IMG/VR virus record: IMGVR_UViG_3300030104_001233
Coordinates: 1 to 60,643 of that record
DNA: 60,643 nucleotides
Source of the DNA: a virus
Direction: 5' to 3' (one strand)
Positions 26,081 through 33,055 of the stretch are shown in pieces. The notes under the pieces are model-generated. The model was not told where the DNA came from. It did no database searches and worked only from the letters and a program-made list of their open reading frames with translations. The translations under genes and the position numbers were made by a program. How positions within the stretch are numbered: position 1 is the stretch's first letter; the number at the start of each line of letters is the position of its first letter.

Positions 26081-26376
26081 ATCTCTCTCCTTTTTCTGTC
26101 ATCTATGTAGCGTTCATCTTTTCTTAGTTCACCCGTTGGATCATTTTCTGCAAGCCAATCTTGTAGAAGTAAAGTGATAACTTGGCTAATGGTTAACTTA
26201 ACTCCTATCTTTACAGACATAACAACCACGCAATCCCATAGTATTCCTACGGCTTCCTTGCTTGCGGTTATGTTCCTGCTCTTAAGAGCACTTTTCTTTT
26301 TCCATTCTTTCTCCCTAAGTTTTCGCTCTTCGTCACTCATTGGTGGTCTACCTCTTTTTCTTTTTACTTCACTCAT
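26077..26376 (-). CDS. AT-hook-like basic protein, paralogue A, 99 residues
   Basis: It starts MSEVKRKRGRPPMSDEERK. The RGRP core is an AT-hook motif that binds the minor groove of A/T-rich DNA. It is followed by a helix-rich region and the ending WLAENDPTGELRKDE. The adjacent upstream gene has the same layout and nearly the same ending, so the two are tandem paralogues. The start overlaps the paralogue's stop by 4 bp and follows the AAGGAGAAC site. Confidence 0.75.
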   Translation of the reverse strand: MSEVKRKRGRPPMSDEERKLREKEWKKKSALKSRNITASKEAVGILWDCVVVMSVKIGVKLTISQVITLLLQDWLAENDPTGELRKDERYIDDRKRREI

Positions 26377-26651
26377 TGTTGTTCTCCTTTTCTTAGTTCA
26401 CCTGTTGGATCGTTCGTTGCAAGCCACTCATCTATAATAGCTGTGAGTGTTTGGCCTTTAGTTACTGAAAGATTCTTCAACCCTACCACCTCACCTAACT
26501 TATGCTGAAGCACTGCTTGGGCTTGCGTAATTCTCCCATGTACAGTTTTCGGTACGTTTACGCTTGCGTAAGCCTCTATATGTTTTTTCTTAGCGGCTTT
26601 GCGTTGTTCCTCTGTATGAGGTTTGCGTCCTCTTTTCTTTACTTCACTCAT
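26373..26651 (-). CDS. AT-hook-like basic protein, paralogue B, 92 residues
   Basis: It starts MSEVKKRGRKPHTEEQRKAA and ends DEWLATNDPTGELRKGEQQ, clearly related to the downstream neighbour in its two ends but diverged in the middle. The basic RGRKP segment suggests DNA binding. It begins with an AAGGAGAACGACA ribosome-binding site and lies 12 bp after the VWA gene. A dimerising DNA-binding partner of paralogue A is plausible but unproven. Confidence 0.75.
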   Translation of the reverse strand: MSEVKKRGRKPHTEEQRKAAKKKHIEAYASVNVPKTVHGRITQAQAVLQHKLGEVVGLKNLSVTKGQTLTAIIDEWLATNDPTGELRKGEQQ

Positions 26652-26663
26652 TGTCGTTCTCCT

Positions 26664-27851
26664 TTAGTCAATGTTAATTGTTTTACCCATAGGGGCAGTT
26701 AGTGTTTTGTGATTAGCGATACCCCACAACACAGGCACAGTCCAATTACCCCAATCGCCAATCTCTCCGTCGGTGAGCACTACAACGCAATCGGGTTTGA
26801 TGCCTTCGTTCTTCATGTAATCAACCACACATTGAGGGGTGGTTCCTCCTCCACCCATTGCGGTCTTAAGTTCGGGGGCTTTCTTTAGTTGGTCACTGGT
26901 GAACACACCTCTGTACTCAACACTCCCATCCCAATCGAGCAGATGAATCTTGTTGATGTCGAGGGTGTCACATATACCAACCATCTCGCTTGTCACTTCG
27001 GTTAGTCTATTCTCAAAGTACATAGAGCCAGATGAATCACGAGCAAACACAATCTCATTAATGCTATTACCTTCTAGCGTAGGCATAATGACATCTTCGT
27101 GTAAGAACCTGCGATTAGGTCTGCGCCATGTAGATCGTTCCTTCTTACGACAAGTCGCATTGAGGAACATCCGCAACGCCACTCGCCAATCTACTTTCGG
27201 TGTCACCAACTCACCAAGACCCAGTGCATCTTGCAGTCCTGCTGTACCTGCTCTTGTCCCGTGCATACTTTGTCTTACAGCTTCGTTAATATCACCTTCG
27301 ACTTGTTTCTGTTCTTCCTTGGACAGCTTCTTCGCTCCTTCCCAGTCATGGTCATCAAGACCACCACCTCCTCCTACTGGTCCTTCTCCTTGCTTTGCTT
27401 TCTCAAGTAAGTCATAGAAGATAGCTTTGACCGCCCAGTCGTGATACTCAGGCATGTGTATACCTATGCGGTTACCATCCTTGTCTACTGGAAACTCAAT
27501 GTAGACTGCATTGGGGTCAGCCGTTTCAAGACGATCATTAATCCAAACATCCAAAGCTATATCAGCAATCTGTTGGTTTATCCTTTCCAACCCTTTGTAT
27601 GTATAGAAATGTTTGGCAGCTTTGTGCATCCATTCGTGCGCCAGTACAAACGCCACACCTTTGTCTCCGTTAGCTATAACATTGAATAGAAAGTCAAGGT
27701 TGTACCATTCGTCTCTACCGTCAGTACACGCTGTAGGTATTTCAGTAGTCATATGAGTATTACCGTACATGGCAATACCACGCAGTAACCCAAACGGCGG
27801 TGACCGCATGAGTCCAATCTTTATAGCTTTAAGTTTTCGTTCTTCACTCAT
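26664..27851 (-). CDS. VWA protein with metallopeptidase-like N-terminus (DUF2201-like), 395 residues
   Basis: The N-terminal domain contains AHEWMHKAAKH, an HExxH zinc motif (H72, E73, H76), as in DUF2201-type proteins. A Gly/Asp-rich linker precedes a von Willebrand A domain (about 265-395) whose MIDAS metal site is DSSGSM (272-277), with a later VVVLTDGEIGD strand. Such proteins pair with MoxR AAA+ ATPases, encoded just upstream, in chaperone or remodelling complexes; the peptidase activity of this group is not established. Start at ATG 27851 after AAGGAGAACGACT. Confidence 0.88.
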   Translation of the reverse strand: MSEERKLKAIKIGLMRSPPFGLLRGIAMYGNTHMTTEIPTACTDGRDEWYNLDFLFNVIANGDKGVAFVLAHEWMHKAAKHFYTYKGLERINQQIADIALDVWINDRLETADPNAVYIEFPVDKDGNRIGIHMPEYHDWAVKAIFYDLLEKAKQGEGPVGGGGGLDDHDWEGAKKLSKEEQKQVEGDINEAVRQSMHGTRAGTAGLQDALGLGELVTPKVDWRVALRMFLNATCRKKERSTWRRPNRRFLHEDVIMPTLEGNSINEIVFARDSSGSMYFENRLTEVTSEMVGICDTLDINKIHLLDWDGSVEYRGVFTSDQLKKAPELKTAMGGGGTTPQCVVDYMKNEGIKPDCVVVLTDGEIGDWGNWTVPVLWGIANHKTLTAPMGKTINID

Positions 27852-27863
27852 AGTCGTTCTCCT

Positions 27864-28937
27864 TTATAGTAAGTCCTCATTGTCAGCAGCCCATTGAGCA
27901 AAGTCTCTGTTAGAGAATGCAATCAACTTCTTAGTCTCATGCTTGGCAAGTGCAACACAGAAGATAACTTGCCACTCCTCTTCCATTCGACGTAGGTACT
28001 TCAAGATGTTAGATAGCGTATCCTTCTCGACATGCGTCAGCAGTCCGAAACACAACACCGCACGAGCACCTGCTTCATCTGGTATTAGCGCAGTCGTAGG
28101 AGTCTCTTTGATAGACTGAATTGATGGTAAGGATTCTTGAAAGCGTATGAAGGAAGTAATACTAGCTGCAAACGCTGCCCCCGCTGCACCTGTCAAAGCT
28201 GCTGCTAGAGCAGTATCAGTGTAGTTATCGCGGTTCGCAATGATGCGACTAGCTATCTCCAGTATACGAGGTGATACCACATTGTCATTGGGACTAGATG
28301 GATGAAAGATAAACTCGTTCTTAACCCCATCAAGATAAGAGTCAAGAGCTTGGGGGTATCTGTCCACCCATGCCATCACAATAGGTTCAATGCCGTTGTT
28401 GAGTGCCCATGCCAACCATTCAGGCGCATTGGGTTTACGCACAATCAATTCAACAATACGTTGACGTGTATGTTGGGCCAGACCATCACCCACACCATCG
28501 GTATCAAGGTTACCCGTCATGTAGATAATGCTTCCTTCTGGTATTAGTAAGTCTCCCAGTCTGGGCATAAATACTTCTAGCGCAGGGTGAAGCATATTCT
28601 TTACAGGGTCAGCACCTTTGGTGAATTCGTCAAAGCACATAACAACTGGTTCACCGTTATGGATACCGAACCTAGCATTGGGGTAGTAGCGTGTGACTTT
28701 ATTCTCGTGGTCAATGACAGGCATACACACGTCACCGAGATCGAGATTGCCTACGTCAATAGGTCTACCCATAGCAAGAGGTAATCCAGACTGTCTTGCT
28801 ATTTCGTGAGCAATACTAGTCTTTCCAACCCCCGGCTCGCCTCGGAGCATAAATCTCACGTTGGGGTTGTGGACGATAAGTTGGATGGCTTCGTTAAGTG
28901 TTACAGTTTGAGTTTCATTAATCATTGATATTGTCAT
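27864..28937 (-). CDS. MoxR-type AAA+ ATPase, 357 residues
   Basis: Walker A GEPGVGKTS (33-41), Walker B VMCFDEF (99-105; D103, E104), sensor-1 region YMTGNLD, and an arginine-finger-like QHTRQR. The layout is that of MoxR/CbbQ-like ATPases, which couple ATP hydrolysis to remodelling of a VWA-bound target. It is the first gene of the unit running from 28.9 to 23.3 kb. The 20-bp palindrome ends 15 bases before its start codon, so its expression may be controlled there. Confidence 0.9.
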   Translation of the reverse strand: MTISMINETQTVTLNEAIQLIVHNPNVRFMLRGEPGVGKTSIAHEIARQSGLPLAMGRPIDVGNLDLGDVCMPVIDHENKVTRYYPNARFGIHNGEPVVMCFDEFTKGADPVKNMLHPALEVFMPRLGDLLIPEGSIIYMTGNLDTDGVGDGLAQHTRQRIVELIVRKPNAPEWLAWALNNGIEPIVMAWVDRYPQALDSYLDGVKNEFIFHPSSPNDNVVSPRILEIASRIIANRDNYTDTALAAALTGAAGAAFAASITSFIRFQESLPSIQSIKETPTTALIPDEAGARAVLCFGLLTHVEKDTLSNILKYLRRMEEEWQVIFCVALAKHETKKLIAFSNRDFAQWAADNEDLL

Positions 28938-28951
28938 TCTGTTTCTCCTTT

Positions 28952-28971
28952 TGCATAGGAATTCCTATGCA
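28952..28971. repeat. 20-bp perfect palindrome, copy 2
   Basis: TGCATAGGAATTCCTATGCA, directly upstream of the ribosome-binding site of the MoxR gene. This is an operator-like position. Confidence 0.95.
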
Positions 28972-29005
28972 GATATTTAAAGTTAATGTTAAGGTCGTGC
29001 GCGTT

Positions 29006-29890
29006 TTAATCTCTTCCTCCTTCGTATTTTTTCCAGATGTATTTTTCATTACCGTTAAAAGTCCTTTTGCTCACTTCCCTTTGTTCAAAGAGTTCATCAG
29101 CGAACGCATACTTCACAATGTCGCTGATCGTATCCTTGATTATTTGTTTATCGAAAAGGTGAGTGGTTTGGTACGTTCTTGCTTTTAGATCCCATTTAAC
29201 AGCTCGCTTTCGCGCTGTCTCTAGCATCATAGGTACAAGCCGACCCCATGAGCTTGATCCATCCACGAGGTCTTTGTGGTAGTGCAGAGTCAGGTCTTTG
29301 TATATATCGCGGTAGTACCAATCTTCATGGACACCATAAAGTTTATCCCCTTGCACCTCTTTAGCGTCGGCCAGTTTAGCCATGCGTATGCAATGCTGTT
29401 CAAACTCTTTAAGTGGTTTACGGTGGGCGTTGTACTCCTTGCGTTTAAGGTAGTACTCAAAGTTTTTTGGTGGATCAATGGCAACCCATTTGTCACCTTC
29501 ACGTTTCATCTTGAAGGTTCCGTTTGAGTCAACATGGTAGGATTCAGTGCGACTAAGACATACTTCCGTAAAAAATGCCTTCGTACGGAGATAAACATAC
29601 GGATAGAGAATCCCACTGACAAATGCGTGCGTAGTGTTACTGACGTAACCACCTGAGTGGTACTCAACTGTGCCATCCTTGTAGAAGGTCAGCACGTCGG
29701 TATCGTATAGCCGACACGCTATCGCATCATCACGCTTGATGATCTGCATGTGCTTCTTGCGTCTACCATTTTTAGTCTTACATATGGGGCGTACGTTGTT
29801 GCTGCCCCTGATAGGTTTTATCTGGGTGTAATGTCCCAGTGCTGATTCGTATGAGTGTAGCTGTGGTAAATCTGTTATTCCTCCAAACAT
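29006..29890 (-). CDS. Uncharacterised phage protein, 294 residues
   Basis: Not named, but residues ~48-95 (IACRLYDTDVLTFYKDGTVEYHSGGYVSNTTHAF) have a strand-rich pattern of a 'nucleotide-to-repeat' kind that I have seen in hypothetical proteins of many unrelated phages. The middle is aromatic and charged; the C-terminal half is helical. It follows two small membrane or basic genes and precedes the palindrome before the MoxR gene. Role unknown. Confidence 0.7.
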   Translation of the reverse strand: MFGGITDLPQLHSYESALGHYTQIKPIRGSNNVRPICKTKNGRRKKHMQIIKRDDAIACRLYDTDVLTFYKDGTVEYHSGGYVSNTTHAFVSGILYPYVYLRTKAFFTEVCLSRTESYHVDSNGTFKMKREGDKWVAIDPPKNFEYYLKRKEYNAHRKPLKEFEQHCIRMAKLADAKEVQGDKLYGVHEDWYYRDIYKDLTLHYHKDLVDGSSSWGRLVPMMLETARKRAVKWDLKARTYQTTHLFDKQIIKDTISDIVKYAFADELFEQREVSKRTFNGNEKYIWKKYEGGRD

Positions 29891-29905
29891 AATAACCTCC
29901 TCACT

Positions 29906-30091
29906 TTATGATGATCTGTATCTTCGTTTGATTTGCCTAACCACTTCTTCGTGCAGTTCGGGCGCACCCTCCTCCATGACATTCCATAGCATGGAGTCGG
30001 TTTCACGTAACCCTCGTTCAAGTTTGTATATTCGTAGTGCCATGACTACGTTAGCAGCCACAAGTGCTGCTAGTATGAAATTAATATCCAT
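29906..30091 (-). CDS. Small membrane protein, 61 residues
   Basis: Residues ~4-22 (NFILAALVAANVVMALRIY) form one transmembrane helix, followed by a charged, mainly helical cytoplasmic or periplasmic tail (LERGLRETDSML...VRQIKRRYRSS). AGGAGGAT precedes the start. It may sit at the inner membrane during early infection; no family recognised. Confidence 0.65.
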   Translation of the reverse strand: MDINFILAALVAANVVMALRIYKLERGLRETDSMLWNVMEEGAPELHEEVVRQIKRRYRSS

Positions 30092-30121
30092 CTTCTATCC
30101 TCCTAGTTAGTTTGGTTTGCG

Positions 30122-30322
30122 TTATCGTGCGTGAAACTCTCTTGTCAAATCTTCAAATTTTCTATCAAAGGCTCTATGTAAAAACCTTAGTTCGCTTCTA
30201 ATTTTCTCGGCTTGCTCTGGTGTTGTATTCTCATGTACGAGAACAGCAACCCAATTCCTATGAGCAAAATCAAGCGTCCTTTGTAGCTTTTCCCATTTCT
30301 TATTAAACTTTTTCCTTTTCAT
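30122..30322 (-). CDS. Small basic helical protein, 66 residues
   Basis: It starts MKRKKFNKKWEKLQRTLDF and consists of two or three charged helices. An AGGAGGATAG site precedes the start, and the neighbours are small early genes. No family recognised; no catalytic motif seen. Confidence 0.6.
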   Translation of the reverse strand: MKRKKFNKKWEKLQRTLDFAHRNWVAVLVHENTTPEQAEKIRSELRFLHRAFDRKFEDLTREFHAR

Positions 30323-30325
30323 CTT

Positions 30326-30514
30326 CTATCCTCCTATTTGAAACATGATGATTGTGAATAGACTCCATATAGCTGCTACACCCATACCACCTGCTATGAA
30401 AGCGGATGTGTAGCCCATCCACTTCAATACTGTTACCCAAACAGGGGTAGTGTCTGCCCATACGTGTTCGTTGTGTGGGTCATGTATGTTTAGCTTTTCA
30501 AAGTTGTTATCCAT
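30326..30514 (-). CDS. Small membrane protein, 62 residues
   Basis: A hydrophilic N-terminal half with His/Asp/Asn is followed by a hydrophobic region of about 30 residues (VLKWMGYTSAFIAGGMGVAA and onward), probably one or two membrane passes. It overlaps the HAD phosphatase gene by 8 bp and has the cluster's typical AAGGAGAACGACA site. It could modify the host membrane early; it is not near the lysis genes. Confidence 0.65.
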   Translation of the reverse strand: MDNNFEKLNIHDPHNEHVWADTTPVWVTVLKWMGYTSAFIAGGMGVAAIWSLFTIIMFQIGG

Positions 30515-31394
30515 TGTCGTTCTCCTTTTTCTGTTTCCAATTACTTGTATCTATTTTGCTAGTAGCCGTATCGATATGATGTACTAGCTTGTCTCGCCAC
30601 AACTCTTTCTCCTTTAGTTGTCGTTCGAGTCCTACCAAGGTGTTCATTAACCTTTCAGCAACCTCGTTGTAGTACCCACGCTCACGAGTGACCAGAAACT
30701 TAAGTTCTTCCATAGTCAGGTCATCAAGGTCAGCTTCCATGAGGTGGTGTCGCTTGGGTTCCTCCTTCCACGCGTCTACCTGTAGACACCGGAACCCTTC
30801 TTTGCGCCACATATCAACCACGCTTTGCCTATCGTCTAGTATGCACAAGACATCATCAGGGGTTATCTTTAACTCGTACATCATCTCGTACTTAATAGTG
30901 GTGTCCGGTCTATAGTCACCTTCCTTACGCATATACAGATAGGGTCGGCCATCGTTCTTAAGGCTAGAAGGGGAGACAACCCATCTTTGTAACCACTCTT
31001 CTGTCTCTTTGCGTACCACTTCGCTACGTCCTGAGAAGAAGTAGATGAATCTATCGCTAACCTTTTGTAGATCAGTGGGGCGTTCACCATGTTTGCGGCC
31101 AGCGTCATACATATTCCACAGTATCTCAATCACATCCTTGTACGGTTCATCATCCACACACGCTTTGGTGAATGAATCCCAATCTGGACGTAACTTTTTC
31201 TTTAGCTCATCAATCTCCTGTTGATCCTCGGTGCATATATTAGGAAACTTGTTATGGCCTTTTGAGTCGCTGCTTAACGTAGCTATCCTCTTCTTTATCT
31301 CGGCTTCTTTGGGATTCCTGATGTAATGTAGTCTGTGTTCGATGTTGGCTATCGTGCCATCTATGTCACATATGATTAGGTTTTTATCTTTCAT
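30507..31394 (-). CDS. HAD-family phosphatase, polynucleotide-kinase 3'-phosphatase-like, 295 residues
   Basis: HAD motif I CDIDGT (D10, D12), motif II FFSGRSE, a Lys in the TTIKYEMM region, and motif III/IV ILDDRQSVVDMWR. Spacing and the MRKEGDYRPD stretch resemble the phosphatase half of T4 PseT-like end-healing enzymes; no kinase P-loop is present. It would remove 3'-phosphates from nicked nucleic acid. Residues ~215-295 are a charged helical extension. Part of the unit between the zinc ribbon protein and the small membrane proteins. Confidence 0.82.
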   Translation of the reverse strand: MKDKNLIICDIDGTIANIEHRLHYIRNPKEAEIKKRIATLSSDSKGHNKFPNICTEDQQEIDELKKKLRPDWDSFTKACVDDEPYKDVIEILWNMYDAGRKHGERPTDLQKVSDRFIYFFSGRSEVVRKETEEWLQRWVVSPSSLKNDGRPYLYMRKEGDYRPDTTIKYEMMYELKITPDDVLCILDDRQSVVDMWRKEGFRCLQVDAWKEEPKRHHLMEADLDDLTMEELKFLVTRERGYYNEVAERLMNTLVGLERQLKEKELWRDKLVHHIDTATSKIDTSNWKQKKENDNG

Positions 31395-31405
31395 TCTCTT
31401 TCTCC

Positions 31406-31597
31406 TTATGTAGTACGTTTAGGGTTTAGTTGCTTTAGTTCATCCTTCGACAGCACCATGTAGTTGCTCTTGTTTAGTGGTGCTATCGTATGTCTTACTT
31501 GTTTAGCTTCGAGTTCTCCACACTCGAAACAGGTGTCAATACCCAAGCTCTTTCGTGCTGGTGAGTATGGTTTGTTACATAAACGGCAAGTTGCCAT
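31406..31597 (-). CDS. Small zinc ribbon protein, 63 residues
   Basis: Cys pairs CRLC and CFEC, about 20 residues apart, then EAKQVRHTIAPLNKSNYMV. This arrangement is a widespread small phage protein with no known function, distantly reminiscent of DksA/TraR zinc fingers. The ATG at 31597 is chosen over a longer frame because AAAGGAGGAG precedes it exactly. It is the first gene downstream of the repeat-rich promoter region. Confidence 0.8.
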   Translation of the reverse strand: MATCRLCNKPYSPARKSLGIDTCFECGELEAKQVRHTIAPLNKSNYMVLSKDELKQLNPKRTT

Positions 31598-31956
31598 AGG
31601 TCTCCTCCTTTGTGGTGATACAATGTTATGAAAGTAATGTGTAATGTTATGCCTAGTATAACAATGTGGTACAAATGTGGAAGCCACGAATACGTTGGTC
31701 TGTAGGAATGTTATGTTTGTATTGTTATATTGTTATGAGAAAAAAGAAAAAAGGTATACGTTTTGTGCTTTGCTTTTTCATTGCACAAGAGGCCCGAACA
31801 AACACTCGTAAAAGTTTGTATGCTCTTTTTTTGTGTAACATTACACAATAGGCCGTTTTGCCTTGTGCATCAAAGCGTTGGAACGTAAAGTTAAACATAA
31901 CATTATAAAATACTGTAACATTGTGGTACATAGTATGGCGCAGCTCCTCCATAACT

Positions 31957-31978
31957 ATCATCAGTAGCTACTGATGAT
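31957..31978. repeat. 22-bp perfect palindrome
   Basis: The left half ATCATCAGTAG is followed immediately by its exact reverse complement. It lies 8 bases from copy 3 of the 20-bp palindrome and is unrelated to it in sequence. Confidence 0.95.
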
Positions 31979-31986
31979 TTAAGATC

Positions 31987-32006
31987 TGCATAGGAATTCC
32001 TATGCA
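31987..32006. repeat. 20-bp perfect palindrome, copy 3
   Basis: TGCATAGGAATTCCTATGCA in non-coding DNA, between the terminator at 32045-32081 and the zinc ribbon unit. Confidence 0.95.
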
Positions 32007-32044
32007 AGCGAAAATGAGCGAAATCTGGGCACTTTTTTAAGGCC

Positions 32045-32081
32045 CAAAAAAATTGCCCCGCGTAATAAAACACGGGGCAAT
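32045..32081 (-). terminator. Strong Rho-independent terminator
   Basis: A 9-bp stem (ATTGCCCCG / CGGGGCAAT) with a 12-base loop, followed on the minus strand by seven T residues. It ends the two-gene unit (223- and 38-residue proteins). Confidence 0.9.
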
Positions 32082-32098
32082 GTGTGACGTGGTACGTT

Positions 32099-32215
32099 TT
32101 ACGACTGACGTTTTAACTTGCGAGCTTTTTTGATTGCTTTACGTCTAGCAATATCCTGCTTGAGTCTAGACTTTGAGGCAATGAAAGCTTTATGTTTGAT
32201 TCTGCTATTCATCAT
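32099..32215 (-). CDS. Very basic mini-protein, 38 residues
   Basis: It starts MMNSRIKHKAFIASKSRLK and ends ARKLKRQS, with about half of the residues Lys or Arg. Two ATG codons overlap the stop region of the 223-residue gene (AATGATGAATAG), indicating coupling, and a terminator follows. Probably a nucleic-acid-binding peptide; no family recognised. Confidence 0.6.
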   Translation of the reverse strand: MMNSRIKHKAFIASKSRLKQDIARRKAIKKARKLKRQS

Positions 32216-32876
32216 TCGCTCCCTTAACTTCTGCTAGGTTATGCTCGATAACACCAATCACATCGATCAAATTCTCAGTAATATATTGTTTAAGCTCTCT
32301 GTCCTTGTTTAATTTCTTTATGTCATTAAACAATGCTTTAATATCACTAAGGCGATTAGTTGCAGAGGTGATTTTGTTTTCTAATCTCTTTTGATTAGAG
32401 ACAGTAGACGTTTTCTTTTTGTCTGCGATCTCTTGCACCAATTCAGAATTTTTCTCTGCACGTTCTTCAGCGTCGTTACTTTGTTTCGTTCCTTGGTACA
32501 ACATAAAGTGACGTTTGAATGTTTGACAGAATTGCGAAAACTCTTGTGCGCCATTGGCATGAGATTCATTAAACTTGCCACGTATACCATTCAATATGTC
32601 ACGAGCATTATCCCAAACTGTTTCAGTCCATCCTTTTGATTCACAGAATTCCTTTCCGTATTTACTTTCGAAGTTTTCGTATTTGGCTTTCGGATCGGCG
32701 TTAACTAACGGGATAATTTCCATATGTGCTTTCGGATCGGTATCACAAGCTAATGCAAAATCCTTTATGCTTGAATCCATATCCTTTTTATTGTTACCAG
32801 TTTTCTTGATCGCATTATGTAATTGTCTTTTTGCTACGCTAATAGATGGAACATCTTTAGTAGTTAGTTTGTTCAT
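32205..32876 (-). CDS. Uncharacterised helical early protein, 223 residues
   Basis: Not recognised. It is predominantly helical and charged with a coiled-coil-like second half (ERAEKNSELVQEIADKKK; NRLSDIKALFNDIKKLNKDR). I choose ATG 32876 (MNKLTTKDV) rather than the longer frame, whose added residues are encoded by the tandem repeats and palindrome. The first gene of the leftward arm, right behind the repeats; an early regulator, structural scaffold for replication or host take-over protein are all possible. Confidence 0.7.
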   Translation of the reverse strand: MNKLTTKDVPSISVAKRQLHNAIKKTGNNKKDMDSSIKDFALACDTDPKAHMEIIPLVNADPKAKYENFESKYGKEFCESKGWTETVWDNARDILNGIRGKFNESHANGAQEFSQFCQTFKRHFMLYQGTKQSNDAEERAEKNSELVQEIADKKKTSTVSNQKRLENKITSATNRLSDIKALFNDIKKLNKDRELKQYITENLIDVIGVIEHNLAEVKGANDE

Positions 32877-32897
32877 AACTTTTTCACTCTTAGTTAT

Positions 32898-32917
32898 TGC
32901 ATAGGAATTCCTATGCA
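32898..32917. repeat. 20-bp perfect palindrome, copy 4
   Basis: TGCATAGGAATTCCTATGCA. It ends 21 bases upstream of the start of the 223-residue early gene, an operator-like position. Confidence 0.95.
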
Positions 32918-32934
32918 GATTATGTTTGACTCTT

Positions 32935-32982
32935 AATGTGATACACGCGCTCCCCCTGTAACAATGTGATACACGCGCTCCC
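32935..32982. repeat. Direct repeat pair A (20 bp, 28-bp period)
   Basis: AATGTGATACACGCGCTCCC occurs at 32935-32954 and 32963-32982. The second copy is extended on its left into the motif TAACAATGTGATAC (32959-32972) that also occurs near 31.66 and 31.92 kb. Confidence 0.95.
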
Positions 32983-32993
32983 ACTAAGTTAAT

Positions 32994-33041
32994 AGTGTGA
33001 CGTGGTACGAATTGGTAAAGAGTGTGACGTGGTACGAATTG
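32994..33041. repeat. Direct repeat pair B (21 bp, 27-bp period)
   Basis: GTGTGACGTGGTACGAATTG, with one more A on its left, occurs at 32994-33014 and 33021-33041. A 15-bp part (GTGTGACGTGGTACG) occurs a third time at 32082-32096. The near 2.5-turn helical spacing of pairs A and B suggests iteron-like protein binding. Confidence 0.95.
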
Positions 33042-33055
33042 AGAGCCGATTGGAT

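Larger units (their letters stand above)
31598..32044 (-). promoter_or_regulatory. Repeat-rich non-coding region with candidate leftward promoters
   Basis: No convincing gene in about 450 bases. Holds motif TAACAWTGTGRTAC at 31659-31672 and 31916-31929 (both read on the plus strand), a consensus -10 TATAAT on the minus strand at 31907-31902 placed 8 bases from the second motif, and a second -10-like TATACT at 31660-31655. It also holds several GTTATG/CATAAC repeats, a 22-bp palindrome (31957-31978) and copy 3 of the 20-bp palindrome. Likely the promoter/operator block for the zinc ribbon and HAD unit. Confidence 0.5.

Noticed and set aside
29290-29502. Minus-strand frame of 70 residues inside the 294-residue gene
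   Set aside because: Same-strand alternative frame within a supported protein; no independent start signal.
31725-31961. 78-residue minus-strand open frame in the promoter region
   Set aside because: It covers the repeat motifs and candidate promoters, has unusual aromatic and Phe runs and no good ribosome-binding site.
32010-32044. Plus-strand terminator from GGGC...GCCC near 32.03 kb
   Set aside because: The short stem is followed by A residues on the plus strand and has only a weak T-run inside the loop; the adjacent minus-strand terminator is far stronger.
32877-32984. N-terminal extension of the 223-residue early protein
   Set aside because: The added 36 residues are encoded by repeats and the palindrome; ATG 32876 gives a more protein-like start.
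32935-33041. CRISPR array
   Set aside because: Only two copies each of two different repeats with 6-8 bases between, so no spacers of suitable length and no cas genes other than a stand-alone Cas4-like nuclease.
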